64,000 nucleotides of DNA from Pseudomonadota bacterium (GTDB lineage Bacteria; Pseudomonadota; Gammaproteobacteria; Acidiferrobacterales; Acidiferrobacteraceae), in the NCBI GenBank assembly GCA_021784755.1, contig JAJYHM010000049.1, forward strand, positions 1 to 64,000, written 5' to 3'. Shown piece after piece: positions 8,216-19,942 of the stretch (the stretch's first letter is position 1; the number at the start of each line of letters is the position of its first letter). The translations under genes and the position numbers were made by a program. Under the pieces are notes generated by a model that did not search any database, was not told the origin of the DNA, and worked only from the letters and a program-made list of their open reading frames with translations.

Positions 8216-9259
8216 ATGGTGTCGTTAACGCCTCGTGCCGAACGGCTCCTCAAGGCGCTTATTGAGCAGTATATAGCCGACGGCCTGCCCGTCGGGTCCC
8301 GGACATTGGTTAAGCAGGCCGGCTTGGAATTCAGTCCCGCTACTGTACGTAACATCATGTCTGACCTCGAAGAGCTGGGGCTCATCCGGTCGCCGCACAC
8401 GTCGGCCGGGCGCGTCCCGACCGAGCGCGGCTATCGTTTCTTCGTCAATACCCTGCTTGCGGTCAAGCCGCTGAATACCGAGGATGTCGCGTCCCTGGAG
8501 GACCGATTCCTGGCGGATCAGGATCCCCAGCAACTCATAGAGTCCGTCTCGGGTCTCCTGTCACAAGTCACGAGGCTCGCCGGTGTAGTGCGCGTCCCGC
8601 GACGGGCCGGCGCGGGCTTCCTCCAGCTCGATTTTCTCAGGCTCTCCGCGAGCCGGGTGCTGGTGATCCTCGTAACTCAGGACGGTCAGGTCATGAATCG
8701 GGTCATACACCCCAAGCGACCTTACTCGCCCGCGGAGCTCCAGCAAGCGGCCAATGTCTTCAACAGCGCCTACGCCGGGCGCTCCCTCGAGGAGGTCCGG
8801 CGCTCCCTGGTTGCGGCTTTGCAGCGCGACAGTGAGGACATGCAGAACATTTTGCGCTCCGCGGTGGAGATGGCCCATCAGGTCTTTGCCGGGGAGGAGA
8901 GGGGCGAGTCGCCGCTGTACGTGAGCGGGGAATCCAATCTATTCGCCTTTCCCGAGTTGAGCGATACCGAGAAGTTGCGTCGCCTTTTTGACGCCTTTAC
9001 TGCCAAGCAGGACCTCCTGCATCTCCTGGATCAGAGCATGGTGTCCCAGGGGGTGCAGATCTTCATCGGCGCAGAGTCGGGCTATGAGGCCCTGGAGTCT
9101 TGTAGCGTCGTCACGGCTCCCTACGAGGTGGATGGCCAGATTGTGGGCACAGTCGGCGTCATCGGGCCGAAACGGATGTCTTACGACCGTGTGATCTCTA
9201 TCGTCGATGTGACCGCGCGCCTCCTAAGCGGCGCCCTAAGCCACGGCCAGCCGAGCTAG
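8216..9259 (+). CDS. hrcA: Heat-inducible transcription repressor HrcA
   Basis: LLKALIEQYIADGLPVGSRTLVKQAGLEFSPATVRNIMSDLEELGLIRSPHTSAGRVPTERGYRFFV. Confidence 0.97.
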   Translation: MVSLTPRAERLLKALIEQYIADGLPVGSRTLVKQAGLEFSPATVRNIMSDLEELGLIRSPHTSAGRVPTERGYRFFVNTLLAVKPLNTEDVASLEDRFLADQDPQQLIESVSGLLSQVTRLAGVVRVPRRAGAGFLQLDFLRLSASRVLVILVTQDGQVMNRVIHPKRPYSPAELQQAANVFNSAYAGRSLEEVRRSLVAALQRDSEDMQNILRSAVEMAHQVFAGEERGESPLYVSGESNLFAFPELSDTEKLRRLFDAFTAKQDLLHLLDQSMVSQGVQIFIGAESGYEALESCSVVTAPYEVDGQIVGTVGVIGPKRMSYDRVISIVDVTARLLSGALSHGQPS

Positions 9260-9279
9260 AGACATCTTGTCCGCTTGAT

Positions 9280-9900
9280 TTGATGCCAGGCCGTCCCCAC
9301 ATGGCCGCGTGTGTATTCAACGCGGAGCAACCGATGGTAGAGAACGACACGATGGTGGACGAGAAACAGCGGCAGGCGGAGGGCGCGGGGCCCGGCGAGG
9401 AGCAGGGGCCCGGGGACGTGGCCGCGCTTGCCTCAGAACTCGAGAAGGTCCGCGCCGAGCTCGCCGAGAGCCGCGAGCGCCTCTTGCGTGTCGCCGCAGA
9501 CGCCGAGAATACACGACGTCGCGCCGAGCAGGATGTAGCGGCGGCCCGTAAATTCGCCCTCGAACGTTTCGCGGGCGAACTCCTCCCTGTCCGTGATAGC
9601 CTGGAGCGGGCCCGTGCGGTGGATCGGAGTATGGCGGCAGCTGCGACTGAGGCGCTTTTTACGGGGGTGGATCTTACCCTGCAGTTGATGGATTCCGTGC
9701 TCGAGAAGTTTTCGATCACGATGGTCGATCCGGTTGGTGCGCGGTTCAACCCGGATCAGCATCAAGCCATGTCTGTAGTCGAAAGCCCCGATGTACCGGC
9801 CAATCATGTCGTCGAGGTCGTACAAAAAGGTTTTTTGCTGAATGACAGGCTCCTGCGGCCGGCGCTGGTCGTGGTGGCCAAGTCCAAGTCTGACCCTTGA
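9280..9900 (+). CDS. grpE: Nucleotide exchange factor GrpE (start may be 9334)
   Basis: ADAENTRRRAEQDV...RFAGELLPVRDSLERA...FNPDQHQAMSVVESPDVPANHVVEVVQKGFLLNDRLLRPALVVVAK. Confidence 0.96.
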   Translation: MMPGRPHMAACVFNAEQPMVENDTMVDEKQRQAEGAGPGEEQGPGDVAALASELEKVRAELAESRERLLRVAADAENTRRRAEQDVAAARKFALERFAGELLPVRDSLERARAVDRSMAAAATEALFTGVDLTLQLMDSVLEKFSITMVDPVGARFNPDQHQAMSVVESPDVPANHVVEVVQKGFLLNDRLLRPALVVVAKSKSDP

Positions 9901-9982
9901 AAAACGCCCCCTAGCCCCCCATCTGGGGAGTCAGCGACCTTACAATTAGCTTCCCGAGACCGGGAGTAAGAGGACAAAAGCG

Positions 9983-11914
9983 ATGGCAAAGATTATCGGG
10001 ATCGATTTGGGAACCACGAATTCGTGCGTGGCCGTGATCGAAGGCGGGAAGCCGCGCGTCATTGAGAATAGCGAAGGCGATCGCACGACGCCGTCGGTCG
10101 TCGCCTACACGAACGATGGTGAGGTGCTGGTCGGCCAATCGGCCAAGCGCCAGGCGGTCACCAATCCCCAGAACACGCTCTACGCGGTGAAGCGCTTAGT
10201 AGGGCGTAAGTTCGATGATGAGATCGTGCAGCGCGACATCAAGATGGTGCCCTACAAGATAGTGCGGGCGAAGAACGGTGACGCCTGGGTCGAGGGGAAT
10301 GGCAAACAGATGGCGCCGCCGGAGGTGTCGGCGCGCGTCCTGCAGAAGATGAAAAAGACCGCTGAGGATTATCTTGGCGAGGAAGTGACCGAGGCGGTCA
10401 TTACCGTTCCGGCCTATTTCAATGACGCCCAGAGGCAGGCGACCAAGGATGCCGGTCGAATCGCCGGCTTGAATGTGAAGCGCATCATCAATGAGCCGAC
10501 CGCGGCGGCCCTGGCCTTTGGTCTTGACAAGAAGGAAGGCGACCGCAAGATCGCGGTCTATGACTTGGGTGGTGGCACCTTCGATATTTCGATTATCGAG
10601 ATCGCTGAAGTCGATGGTGAACACCAGTTTGAGGTGTTGTCCACGAACGGGGATACCTTCTTAGGTGGCGAGGACTTCGATCTGAGGTTGATCGACTATC
10701 TGGCCGAGGAATTCAAGAAGGACGCGGGCATTGATCTGCACAAGGATCCGCTTGCGCTCCAGCGCCTGAAGGATGCGGCCGAGAAGGCCAAGATCGAGTT
10801 GTCTTCGAGTAGTCAGACGGATGTGAACCTCCCTTACATCACAGCGGATGCGAGCGGACCGAAGCACCTGAATGTGAAGATCACGCGCGCCAAGCTGGAG
10901 AGCCTGGTTGAGGAGTTGATCCGACGCACAGTCGAGCCTTGCAAGATTGCCTTGAAGGATGCGGGCCTGAAGGTCACCGAGGTCGATGACGTCATTCTCG
11001 TGGGCGGTCAGACGCGCATGCCCAAAGTGCAGGAGGCGGTGCGGGACTTCTTCGGGAAGGAGCCGCGCAGGGACGTGAACCCCGACGAGGCGGTGGCGAT
11101 CGGTGCCGCAGTCCAGGGCGGTGTGTTGGGCGGTGATGTGAAGGACGTTCTGTTGCTGGACGTGACGCCTCTGTCTCTCGGCATCGAGACCATGGGTGGC
11201 GTGATGACCAAGCTTATACAGAAGAACACCACCATACCAACCAAGGCCGCGCAGGTATTCTCGACCGCCGAGGACAGTCAGACGGCGGTGACAGTGCATG
11301 TTCTGCAGGGCGAGCGCGAGATGGCGGCCGGCAACAAGTCGCTCGGCCGTTTCGACCTCACCGACATCCCGCCAGCGCCGCGGGGCGTGCCGCAGGTCGA
11401 GGTGACCTTCGACATCGATGCTAACGGCATTTTGCATGTGTCGGCGCGCGACAAGGCGACTGGCAAGGAGAATCGCATCGTCATCAAGTCGAGTTCCGGC
11501 TTGAGCGAGGCCGAGATTCAGCGCATGGTGCAGGATGCCGAGGCGCATGCCGAGGAGGACCGCAAGGCGCACGAGCTGGTGGATGCCCGCAATCAGGCCG
11601 AGGCGCTCATTCATGGCACGCGCAAGTCCTTGAAGGATTTGGGAGATAAGGTGGCCGCTGGCGACAAGAGCGCGGCCGAGGCGGCGATCAGCAACCTGGA
11701 GACGGCCTTGAAGGGCGACGATAAGGCGGAGATCACGTCCAAGACTGAGGCGCTGGCCCAGGCAAGCCATAAGTTGACCGAGCAGATGTACGCGCAGGCC
11801 CAGGCCGGCGCGACGCCGGGTGCCGAAGGGCAGCAAGGCGGGGCGCAGCAGGGCTCGGACAATGTGGTCGACGCGGAATTCGAAGAGGTCAACGAGAACC
11901 GTCGCGAAAAGTAA
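9983..11914 (+). CDS. dnaK: Chaperone DnaK
   Basis: [29 protein letters not shown]...; full-length Hsp70. Confidence 0.99.
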   Translation: MAKIIGIDLGTTNSCVAVIEGGKPRVIENSEGDRTTPSVVAYTNDGEVLVGQSAKRQAVTNPQNTLYAVKRLVGRKFDDEIVQRDIKMVPYKIVRAKNGDAWVEGNGKQMAPPEVSARVLQKMKKTAEDYLGEEVTEAVITVPAYFNDAQRQATKDAGRIAGLNVKRIINEPTAAALAFGLDKKEGDRKIAVYDLGGGTFDISIIEIAEVDGEHQFEVLSTNGDTFLGGEDFDLRLIDYLAEEFKKDAGIDLHKDPLALQRLKDAAEKAKIELSSSSQTDVNLPYITADASGPKHLNVKITRAKLESLVEELIRRTVEPCKIALKDAGLKVTEVDDVILVGGQTRMPKVQEAVRDFFGKEPRRDVNPDEAVAIGAAVQGGVLGGDVKDVLLLDVTPLSLGIETMGGVMTKLIQKNTTIPTKAAQVFSTAEDSQTAVTVHVLQGEREMAAGNKSLGRFDLTDIPPAPRGVPQVEVTFDIDANGILHVSARDKATGKENRIVIKSSSGLSEAEIQRMVQDAEAHAEEDRKAHELVDARNQAEALIHGTRKSLKDLGDKVAAGDKSAAEAAISNLETALKGDDKAEITSKTEALAQASHKLTEQMYAQAQAGATPGAEGQQGGAQQGSDNVVDAEFEEVNENRREK

Positions 11915-11929
11915 GTAGGAGTGATATGG

Positions 11930-11969
11930 GGCACGGGCTGGGACTTCGGTTGACGCCCGTGCCTTTTTT
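11930..11969 (+). terminator. Intrinsic terminator-like hairpin between dnaK and dnaJ
   Basis: GGCACGGGC ... GCCCGTGCC followed by TTTTTT. Confidence 0.75.
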
Positions 11970-12001
11970 CTTTTAAGGTCGGGCTTTTACAGTGCAGGCT
12001 T

Positions 12002-13150
12002 ATGACGACGCGACGCGATTACTATGAGATCCTCGGTGTGGCCCGCGGGGCCGAAGACGCCGAGATCAAAAAGGCCTATCGCCGCATGGCGATGAAGTAT
12101 CACCCGGACCGCAATCCCGACGACAAAAGCACGGAGGCGCTGTTCAAGGAGTGTCAGGAGGCCTATGACGTCCTAAGCGACCCGCAAAGGCGGGCGGCCT
12201 ACGATCAGTTCGGACATGCCGGGGTGCAGGGCGGCGCGGGTCCCGGGGCCGGCCCCTTCGGTGCCGGCGGGGGTTTCGCGGACATCTTCGACAATGTCTT
12301 CGGGGATATCTTTGGCGGCGGCGCCCGTCGCGCGAACCAGGTGTATCGCGGCGCCGATGTGCGCTTCGCCCTGGATCTCTCTTTGGAGGATGCGGTTTTC
12401 GGGACCGAGGCCCGCATTCGCGTCCCGACCCTGGCGACCTGTGATCTCTGTAAGGGGACCGGCGCGCGCGCGGGGAGCGTCCCGGCGAGCTGTCCTACCT
12501 GCGGCGGCCATGGTCAGGTGCGCATGCAGCAGGGCTTTTTCTCGATTCAGCAGACCTGCCCCAATTGCCGGGGTAGCGGGCGGGTCATCACGCAGCCCTG
12601 CGTCGAATGCCGCGGCGAAGGCCGTGCGCGGCGCGCCAAGACTCTGTCGGTTACGATCCCAGCGGGCGTCGACGAGGGTGATCAGATCCGAGTGAGTGGA
12701 CAGGGGGATGCCGGGGAAAATGGCGGGCCATCCGGAGATCTCTACGTCCAGGTCAAGCTAAAGCCCCACCCCTTGTTCCGTCGCGAGCAGGACGACCTGT
12801 ACTGTAAGGTTCCGGTGCGTTTCGGCACGGTGGTCCTTGGGGGCGAGATCGAGATTCCGAGCCTCGATGGGCGCATGGCGCTCAAGATCCCGCCGGAGAC
12901 GCAGACCGACAAGGTATTCCGGGTGCGCGGTAAGGGCGTCAAGAACGTGCGCACAGGCCACATCGGCGATCTCTTTTGCCAGATCACAGTCGAGACCCCG
13001 GTGAAGCTTACGCGCGCGCAGCGCGAGATGCTTGAGGCCTTCGAGGCCTCGGTGCGCGAGGGGGGTGACCGCCATAGCCCGGTCGAGCACTCGTGGCTCG
13101 ATAAGCTGCGCGGCTTCTTCGAACCCAAGGCACGAAGCTCAGGGGAATAA
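12002..13150 (+). CDS. dnaJ: Chaperone DnaJ
   Basis: J domain with HPD ([11 protein letters not shown]), G/F region, CDLCKGTG / CPTCGGHG / CPNCRGSG / CVECRGEG zinc motifs. Confidence 0.98.
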   Translation: MTTRRDYYEILGVARGAEDAEIKKAYRRMAMKYHPDRNPDDKSTEALFKECQEAYDVLSDPQRRAAYDQFGHAGVQGGAGPGAGPFGAGGGFADIFDNVFGDIFGGGARRANQVYRGADVRFALDLSLEDAVFGTEARIRVPTLATCDLCKGTGARAGSVPASCPTCGGHGQVRMQQGFFSIQQTCPNCRGSGRVITQPCVECRGEGRARRAKTLSVTIPAGVDEGDQIRVSGQGDAGENGGPSGDLYVQVKLKPHPLFRREQDDLYCKVPVRFGTVVLGGEIEIPSLDGRMALKIPPETQTDKVFRVRGKGVKNVRTGHIGDLFCQITVETPVKLTRAQREMLEAFEASVREGGDRHSPVEHSWLDKLRGFFEPKARSSGE

Positions 13151-13198
13151 AAGCGGACGGCAGCCGTCCTTTGGGAATGACAATAAGGGGGGCTCGCC

Positions 13199-13696
13199 AT
13201 GGCAGAGAAACGCAGATTCGATCCAACTCGCCGCCGGATCATCGTCGCCGCGGGCGGTGTTGCCGCGGCGATGGGATCCGGGACCGTACTCGCCGACTCG
13301 GCGGATAGTCTGAATCTGACCTTTCCGGGCCAGAAGGCCAAACACCACATCGTCTACCAGCTGAATCAGGCTGATCACGGCTATCAGCAGCACATCATGT
13401 CTTCGATCCAGGCCATGCTGCGCCGTTATGGGAGCTCGATCCATATCGTGGTAACCTGCTTCGCCGAAGGGATCAGTGTCGTCCTGAAGAAACCTGTACG
13501 CCCGGTCGCCCGGGACATCCGCACCGCCGTGGCGAGCCTGCACGACTACGGCGTGGACTTTCATGGGTGCGGCAACACCTTGCGGACGCTCAAGCTTACG
13601 AAAGCGGCCTTGTTGCCGCTCGCCACCTACGTCCCCATGGGGGCTGCGGACCTGATGGAGCTTCAACATAAGGGTTACGCCTATATCGCATGGTAG
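13199..13696 (+). CDS. Exported DsrE/DsrF-like protein with Tat-like signal
   Basis: N-terminus TRRRIIVAAGGVAAAMGSGTVLADS; core KHHIVYQLNQADHGYQQHIMSSIQAMLRRYGSSIHIVVTCFAEGISVVL... typical of DsrE-like proteins. Confidence 0.7.
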   Translation: MAEKRRFDPTRRRIIVAAGGVAAAMGSGTVLADSADSLNLTFPGQKAKHHIVYQLNQADHGYQQHIMSSIQAMLRRYGSSIHIVVTCFAEGISVVLKKPVRPVARDIRTAVASLHDYGVDFHGCGNTLRTLKLTKAALLPLATYVPMGAADLMELQHKGYAYIAW

Positions 13697-13756
13697 TGGC
13701 GGCCGACGGGCCGGACCCCTGTTGGCGTCGGGATTCCAATTAGTAAGGGGGAAGTC

Positions 13757-14554
13757 ATGAGGATAGCCGTGGCTGGGGCCACCGGTCGTATGGGGCGCGC
13801 CGTGCTTGCGGCACTGCGGGATCAGGCTGACCTTGAGCTCTCGGGTGCGCTCGCCCGTACGGGTGACGCCGTCTGCGGGCAGGACGTTGCGGTGCTGGTG
13901 GGTGGAGCCGCCTTCGGCGTGTCCGTGACGGACGCCGTCGAGGAGGTCATCGCCGGCTGCGATATCCTGATTGATTTCACCCGGCCGGAGGCGAGCGACA
14001 CGTATGCGGCGGTCTGCGCACGTCTCGGGAAAGGGGCGGTTATCGGCACGACGGGCTTCCCGCCAGCAATGCTTGAGCGGCTGCGCAAGTGGGCCGAGGC
14101 GGGGCGCTTCGTGGTGGCCGCGAACATGAGCGTTGGTGTGACCCTGGCCCTGCATCTCTTGGAGATCGCCGCTCGGGTGCTCCCGGACGCCGATATCGAG
14201 ATCCTGGAGGCTCATCATCGGCACAAGGTCGACGCACCCTCGGGGACCGCACTGCGCCTGGGCGAAGTGGCTGCCGCCGCCCGCGGCCAGCGCTTGGCCG
14301 ACGTCGCCGTCTACGAGCGACACAAGCAGCGTGCGCCGCGTGTGCCCGGAACCATAGGCTTCGCCACGCTCCGCGCAGGCGAGATCGTAGGCGAGCACCG
14401 GGCCTATCTGGCGTCCCCTACCGAACGCCTCGAGATCGCGCACGTCGCCGACAACCGCCAGGTGTTTGCCGAGGGCGCTTTGCGGGCGGCCCGTTTTTTG
14501 ATGAGCCGCCCCGCTGGCCTCTACGATATGCAGGACGTGCTCGGTCTGCGTTGA
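13757..14554 (+). CDS. dapB: 4-hydroxy-tetrahydrodipicolinate reductase
   Basis: RIAVAGATGRMGRAV, IDFTRPEA, VIGTTGF, EILEAHHRHKVDAPSGTAL. Confidence 0.97.
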   Translation: MRIAVAGATGRMGRAVLAALRDQADLELSGALARTGDAVCGQDVAVLVGGAAFGVSVTDAVEEVIAGCDILIDFTRPEASDTYAAVCARLGKGAVIGTTGFPPAMLERLRKWAEAGRFVVAANMSVGVTLALHLLEIAARVLPDADIEILEAHHRHKVDAPSGTALRLGEVAAAARGQRLADVAVYERHKQRAPRVPGTIGFATLRAGEIVGEHRAYLASPTERLEIAHVADNRQVFAEGALRAARFLMSRPAGLYDMQDVLGLR

Positions 14555-14579
14555 TTTCGGGCGGCCATCTCGTTACAAT
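14551..14579 (+). promoter_or_regulatory. Candidate carA promoter
   Basis: TTGATT-17 bp-TACAAT overlapping the dapB stop codon. Confidence 0.5.
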
Positions 14580-14615
14580 CCCCTGACAAATCCTTGTGAA
14601 TAACTCGTTTTCCGG

Positions 14616-14646
14616 GCGGGAGCGGCGAAGAGCGGCTCCCGCTTTT
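14616..14646 (+). terminator. Candidate leader attenuator upstream of carA
   Basis: GCGGGAGC...GCTCCCGC followed by TTTT in the dapB-carA intergenic leader. Confidence 0.6.
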
Positions 14647-14674
14647 GTATGTAAACCCTGAGGCGGGAGGTACC

Positions 14675-15808
14675 GTGGTGCAACCGGCATTGCTTGCTCT
14701 CGCCGACGGCACTGTGTTCGTCGGCGAGTCCATCGGGGCCGCCGGGGCTTCCCAGGGCGAGCTCGTCTTCAACACTGCCATGACCGGCTACCAGGAGATC
14801 CTCTCGGATCCTTCGTACGCCGGTCAGATCGTCACACTCACCTATCCTCATATCGGCAATACGGGCGTCAATACGCAAGACATGGAGGCCTCCCGGGTCC
14901 ATGCCGCGGGGCTCGTCGTGCGCGACGCCCCGAGCCACTTCAGCAATTTTCGTAGCAACGAGGGCCTTGGGGCCTTTCTGCGGCGCCAGGGGGTGGTGGC
15001 CATCGCCGGGGTCGACACGCGCGCGCTCACCCGGCGGCTGCGTGAGCATGGCGCCCAGAACGCCGCCATAGTGGCGGGTGATTTGGCGCAAGACCGGGCG
15101 GCGGCCATCGCCCTGGCACGCGCTTTCTCCGGGCTCGACGGCCTCGATCTCGCGCGGGTCGTGTCGACCGCAAAGCCCTACACGTGGGACGAGGGGCTTT
15201 GGGAGACAGCGCCTCAGCCGCCGCAGTACCATGTCGTGGCCTTCGATTACGGGATCAAGCGCAACATTCTCCGCAGCCTGGTCGAAGTCGGGTGCCGTGT
15301 GACGGTCGTGCCTGCCCAGACCCCGGCGGCGGAGGCTCTGGCCATGAAGCCCGACGGTGTGTTCCTTTCCAACGGGCCCGGCGATCCGAAGGCCTGTGAT
15401 TATGCCATTGAGGCCGCGCGGGCGCTCATCGAGTCGGGCGTACCGCTTTTTGGGATCTGTCTTGGCCACCAGTTGCTTGGGCTTGCCGCGGGCGGGCGCA
15501 CGGTAAAGATGAAGTTCGGTCACCATGGGGCCAACCACCCGGTCCTTGACGTGGACTCGGGGCGAGTCTTTATCACAAGCCAGAACCACGGCTTCGCGGT
15601 CGACGAGGGAAGCCTACCCCGGGGTCTGCGCGTGACCCATCGCTCGCTTTTCGATGGTTCGGTCCAGGGACTGGCGTTTGTTGATCGGCCTGTATTCTCT
15701 TTCCAGGGGCACCCCGAGGCGAGCCCCGGACCGCACGATGTGTCGCCCCTGTTTTCGCAGTTCGCAGCGCTGATGGGTGCGGCGCGCGGCGCGATTCCGA
15801 GGTCCTGA
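14675..15808 (+). CDS. carA: Carbamoyl-phosphate synthase small subunit
   Basis: GEIVFNT-like [37 protein letters not shown]; glutaminase [14 protein letters not shown]. Confidence 0.97.
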   Translation: MVQPALLALADGTVFVGESIGAAGASQGELVFNTAMTGYQEILSDPSYAGQIVTLTYPHIGNTGVNTQDMEASRVHAAGLVVRDAPSHFSNFRSNEGLGAFLRRQGVVAIAGVDTRALTRRLREHGAQNAAIVAGDLAQDRAAAIALARAFSGLDGLDLARVVSTAKPYTWDEGLWETAPQPPQYHVVAFDYGIKRNILRSLVEVGCRVTVVPAQTPAAEALAMKPDGVFLSNGPGDPKACDYAIEAARALIESGVPLFGICLGHQLLGLAAGGRTVKMKFGHHGANHPVLDVDSGRVFITSQNHGFAVDEGSLPRGLRVTHRSLFDGSVQGLAFVDRPVFSFQGHPEASPGPHDVSPLFSQFAALMGAARGAIPRS

Positions 15809-18800
15809 TGCCCAAGCGCGACGATATCAAGAGCGTTCTCATCATAGGCGCCGGGCCGATCGTGATCGGCCAAGGCTGCGAGTTCGATTACTCCGGCACG
15901 CAGGCCTGCCGGGCCCTCAAGGAGGAGGGCCTGCGCGTCATTCTGGTGAATTCGAACCCGGCTACGATCATGACTGACCCCGATCTCGCCGACGCCACCT
16001 ATGTGGAACCAATCAATTGGCGAGTGCTGGAGCGGATCATCGCCAAGGAGCGTCCAGACGCCTTGCTCCCGACCATGGGCGGCCAAACGGCGCTCAATTG
16101 CGCCCTCGACTTGGATCGCGAGGGAGTCTTGGAGCGTTATGGGGTACGCATGATCGGGGCCTCGAAGGCCGCGATCGACAAGGCTGAAGACCGCGAGCTT
16201 TTCAAGAAGGCGATGGAGTCGATCGGTCTGGACGTGGCCAAGGGTGCCATCGCGCACAGCTTGGAGGAGGCCCTTCAGGTGCATGCCCTGGTGGGGTTCC
16301 CGGCGATCATCCGGCCGTCGTTCACGCTCGGCGGCACCGGGGGAGGCATCGCTTACAATCGCGAGGAATTCGTGCAGCTGTGTGAGCGCGGGCTGGATGC
16401 CTCCCCAACCCACGAGCTTCTTATCGAGGAGTCCATCATCGGTTGGAAGGAATACGAGATGGAGGTCGTGCGCGACCGTCTCGACAACTGCATCATCGTC
16501 TGCGCTATCGAGAACATCGATCCGATGGGCGTGCACACGGGTGATTCCATCACCGTCGCCCCCGCGCAGACCCTGACGGACAAAGAGTACCAGAGGATGC
16601 GGGACGCCAGCATCGCCGTGCTGCGCGAGATTGGCGTGGAGACGGGCGGGTCAAACGTCCAGTTCGCGGTCAACCCGCAGACCGGGCAAATGATTGTCAT
16701 CGAGATGAATCCGCGCGTGTCCCGGTCATCGGCCCTCGCCTCCAAGGCGACTGGCTTTCCGATCGCCAAGGTGGCCGCCAAGCTCGCTATCGGCTACACC
16801 CTGGACGAGTTGCGTAACGATATTACCGGCGGAATGACACCGGCATCCTTTGAGCCCAGCATCGACTACGTGGTCACGAAGATCCCCCGCTTCACCTTCG
16901 AGAAGTTCCCCAAGGCCGATCCGGCGTTGACCACGCAAATGAAATCGGTGGGTGAGGTCATGGCGATCGGGCGCACCTTCCAGGAGTCTTTGCAGAAGGC
17001 CATGCGCAGCCTCGAGATCGACAGTTATGGGTTCGAGCCGCGCGTGGACCGTGCAAGCGATGCGAAGGCCGCGCGCGATCGTCTGGTTCAGGAGTTGAAG
17101 GTGCCCGGGGCGGAGCGGCTCTGGTATGTGGCGGATGCCTTGCGCGCGGGCTTCACTCCGCGCGAGGTGCACGAATTGACGCGCATTGATCCCTGGTTTG
17201 TCGCGCAGATCGCCGAAATCGTCGCCGCGGAGGCGGAGATCGAGGAGTGGGGTGCATTGGGCGCGCTTGATGTCGCGCGCGTTCGGGGCTGGAAGCGCCG
17301 CGGGTTTTCGGATCGACGGATTGCGGCGCTTCTTCGTTGCGCTGAGGACTCGATTCGCGCATACCGCTATGCCCACGCCATCCATCCCGTTTATAAGCGC
17401 GTGGATTCCTGCGCCGCCGAGTTCGGATCGACAACCGCTTACATGTATTCGACCTACGAAGAGGAGTGCGAGGCCCTTCCGGAGAATTGCGACAAGGTTA
17501 TCGTGCTCGGCAGTGGGCCCAACCGCATCGGTCAGGGTATTGAGTTCGACTACTGCTGTGTCCATGCCTCCATGGCCTTGCGTGAGAATGGCTATCAGAC
17601 CATCATGGTCAATTGCAATCCGGAGACCGTATCCACGGATTACGATATCTCCGACAGGCTCTATTTCGAGCCTCTGACGCTTGAAGATGTGCTCGAGATC
17701 GCGCGCATCGAGCGGCCGACGGGCGTGATTGTGCAGTACGGGGGACAGACGCCCCTGAAGCTCGCGCGCGGGCTTGCCGCCAATGGTGTTCCCATCGTCG
17801 GGACGAGCCCCGCTTGCATCGATTTGGCCGAGGATCGGGAACGCTTCCAGCACTTGATCACGGGCCTTGGCTTGTTGCAGCCGCCCAATCGCATCGCGCA
17901 CAACGCGGTCGATGCGGTGGCATTGGCGGAGGAGACCGGATATCCGCTCGTCGTGCGACCCTCTTATGTCCTGGGGGGGCGCGCCATGGAAATCTGTCAT
18001 AACAAGGACGACCTCGAGGTCTACATGCGGATCGCGGTTCGCGTGTCCGAGGACAGCCCCATTCTCCTCGACCGATTCTTGAGTGATGCGGTCGAGGTGG
18101 ATGTGGATGCGGTCTCCGACGGCGAGCGGGTGGTGATCGCCGGGATCATGGAGCATATCGAGGAGGCGGGCGTTCATTCCGGCGACTCGGCCTGCTCGCT
18201 GCCGCCTTTCAGTCTTTCCGAGGCGCTGCAGGACGAATTGCGCCGCCAGACCGTGGCCTTGGCCAAGGCTCTGGATGTGGTGGGCCTCATGAACGTGCAG
18301 TTTGCGATCAAGGACCAGGACGTCTACGTGCTCGAGGTGAACCCTCGGGCGTCCCGTACGATACCGTACGTCTCGAAGGCGACGGCCCGCCCGTTTGCCA
18401 AAATCGCGGCGCGCGTGATGATGGGGTATTCCCTCGAGAGCCAGGGGGTGGTCTCCGAGGTCGTACCGGCTTATTGCTCAGTGAAGGAGGCCGTTTTCCC
18501 GTTCATAAAGTTCCCGGGGGTCGATACCGTCCTCGGACCCGAGATGAAATCGACGGGTGAAGTGATGGGGATCGGCAGGAGCTTCGGCGAGGCCTTCGCG
18601 AAATCGCAGATTGCCGCCGGTGCCGCGATTCCGGGTGGGGGCAGGCTCTTTATTAGTGTGCGCGACCGCGACCGGGGGCCGGCCGTGGCTATCGCACGCT
18701 ACTTCGCCGATCACGGGTTCGAGCTTCTGGCCACGCGCGGAACGGCGGCCGCGCTTGAGGCGGCGGGGCTCAAGGTGCGGGCGGTCAACAAGGTCTCCGA

Positions 18801-19041
18801 GGGTCGCCCGCATGTGGTGGATATGATCAAGAACGACGAGATCGATATCATCGTCAATACCGTTGCCGACAAACAGAGCATGGCCGACTCTTATCAGATT
18901 CGTCGCGAGGCCTTGCAGCATAAGGTGACGAACTATACGACGCTCGCCGCGGCGCGTGCAGCATGCGAGGCGCACGGGAACATGCAGGAGTTTGAGGTAC
19001 GGTGTTTGCAGGACTTGCATAAGGAGATTGCGCATGACTAA
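15808..19041 (+). CDS. carB: Carbamoyl-phosphate synthase large subunit
   Basis: 1077 aa; [41 protein letters not shown]; duplicated ATP-grasp halves. Confidence 0.99.
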   Translation: MPKRDDIKSVLIIGAGPIVIGQGCEFDYSGTQACRALKEEGLRVILVNSNPATIMTDPDLADATYVEPINWRVLERIIAKERPDALLPTMGGQTALNCALDLDREGVLERYGVRMIGASKAAIDKAEDRELFKKAMESIGLDVAKGAIAHSLEEALQVHALVGFPAIIRPSFTLGGTGGGIAYNREEFVQLCERGLDASPTHELLIEESIIGWKEYEMEVVRDRLDNCIIVCAIENIDPMGVHTGDSITVAPAQTLTDKEYQRMRDASIAVLREIGVETGGSNVQFAVNPQTGQMIVIEMNPRVSRSSALASKATGFPIAKVAAKLAIGYTLDELRNDITGGMTPASFEPSIDYVVTKIPRFTFEKFPKADPALTTQMKSVGEVMAIGRTFQESLQKAMRSLEIDSYGFEPRVDRASDAKAARDRLVQELKVPGAERLWYVADALRAGFTPREVHELTRIDPWFVAQIAEIVAAEAEIEEWGALGALDVARVRGWKRRGFSDRRIAALLRCAEDSIRAYRYAHAIHPVYKRVDSCAAEFGSTTAYMYSTYEEECEALPENCDKVIVLGSGPNRIGQGIEFDYCCVHASMALRENGYQTIMVNCNPETVSTDYDISDRLYFEPLTLEDVLEIARIERPTGVIVQYGGQTPLKLARGLAANGVPIVGTSPACIDLAEDRERFQHLITGLGLLQPPNRIAHNAVDAVALAEETGYPLVVRPSYVLGGRAMEICHNKDDLEVYMRIAVRVSEDSPILLDRFLSDAVEVDVDAVSDGERVVIAGIMEHIEEAGVHSGDSACSLPPFSLSEALQDELRRQTVALAKALDVVGLMNVQFAIKDQDVYVLEVNPRASRTIPYVSKATARPFAKIAARVMMGYSLESQGVVSEVVPAYCSVKEAVFPFIKFPGVDTVLGPEMKSTGEVMGIGRSFGEAFAKSQIAAGAAIPGGGRLFISVRDRDRGPAVAIARYFADHGFELLATRGTAAALEAAGLKVRAVNKVSEGRPHVVDMIKNDEIDIIVNTVADKQSMADSYQIRREALQHKVTNYTTLAAARAACEAHGNMQEFEVRCLQDLHKEIAHD

Positions 19042-19510
19042 GGTTCCTCTCACGGTAAGCGGCGCCGAGAAGCTGAAACAGGAGCTGCATCGCCTAAAGA
19101 CCGTGGAGCGGCCGCGTATCATTCAGGCGATCGCGGAGGCTCGGGCGCACGGCGATTTGTCGGAAAACGCCGAATATCACGCGGCCAAGGAACAGCAGAG
19201 CTTTATCGAAGGACGGATCAGCGAGGTCGAGGCTAAGCTCGGTAACGCCCAGATCATCGATCCTTTGACCGTCAATGCGGGCGGGCGGGTTGTGTTTGGT
19301 GCGACCGTCGATCTCTTCGAGGAGGACGGGCAGCGCGAGGTGACCTACCAAATCGTCGGTGATGACGAGGCCGACATTCACAAGGGGAAGATCTCGATCA
19401 GTTCCCCTATCGCGCGCGCCTTGATCGGCAAGGAAGACGGGGATGTTGTGGAGGTCGTGGTTCCGGACGGGACCCGCCAGTATGAAATCCTGGGTATCCG
19501 TTACGTCTGA
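19034..19510 (+). CDS. greA: Transcription elongation factor GreA
   Basis: [62 protein letters not shown]. Confidence 0.98.
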   Translation: MTKVPLTVSGAEKLKQELHRLKTVERPRIIQAIAEARAHGDLSENAEYHAAKEQQSFIEGRISEVEAKLGNAQIIDPLTVNAGGRVVFGATVDLFEEDGQREVTYQIVGDDEADIHKGKISISSPIARALIGKEDGDVVEVVVPDGTRQYEILGIRYV

Positions 19511-19925
19511 GCGGCGGTCGTTCGCGCTTGGTGTAGCGCGCGTGGCCGCGGTGTTCTGGATGGGCAGCCTCTGGACCACGGCGGCCGTGGTCGCGCTTTT
19601 GTTCTGGCGGCTCCCGCAGTCGGTCGCGGGCGGGCTTGCGGGCGATCTGTTCGTCGCAGGCCAGGGCCTCGGTCTCATTCTGGGCGGGGTTGTCGCGCAA
19701 ACGGTGCCTCCGGGCCGTTATCGGCGTTTGGCCCAGATCGCTTGGGCGCTCGATGGCGCGTTCGCGCTTATCATCCTGCCCATCATGGCCTATCTGCGCG
19801 GCGCGCCGGATTTTGGCCCCCAAAGCCCCACCTGGGGCCTCTTCATGGCTATGCACGCCGTTTCTACCACGATCTACCTGATTGAAGGCGTACTGGGTCT
19901 CGTGGTCGTGGCCCGCGCCCTGTAG
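19482..19925 (+). CDS. DUF4149-like small membrane protein
   Basis: Four predicted TM segments; conserved position after greA; overlaps greA 3' end. Confidence 0.6.
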   Translation: MKSWVSVTSERRSFALGVARVAAVFWMGSLWTTAAVVALLFWRLPQSVAGGLAGDLFVAGQGLGLILGGVVAQTVPPGRYRRLAQIAWALDGAFALIILPIMAYLRGAPDFGPQSPTWGLFMAMHAVSTTIYLIEGVLGLVVVARAL

Positions 19926-19942
19926 CCCAAAGAGCGAAGACG

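Noticed and set aside
10661-11836. 391-aa minus-strand ORF antisense to dnaK
   Set aside because: Mirror ORF from high-GC codon bias opposite a clear DnaK; no recognisable domain
13139-14443. 434-aa minus-strand ORF opposite the DsrE-like gene and dapB
   Set aside because: Spans two well-supported plus-strand genes; low-complexity antisense composition
16726-18177. 483-aa minus-strand ORF antisense to carB
   Set aside because: Shadow ORF opposite conserved CarB; His/Arg/Asp-rich composition typical of antisense frames
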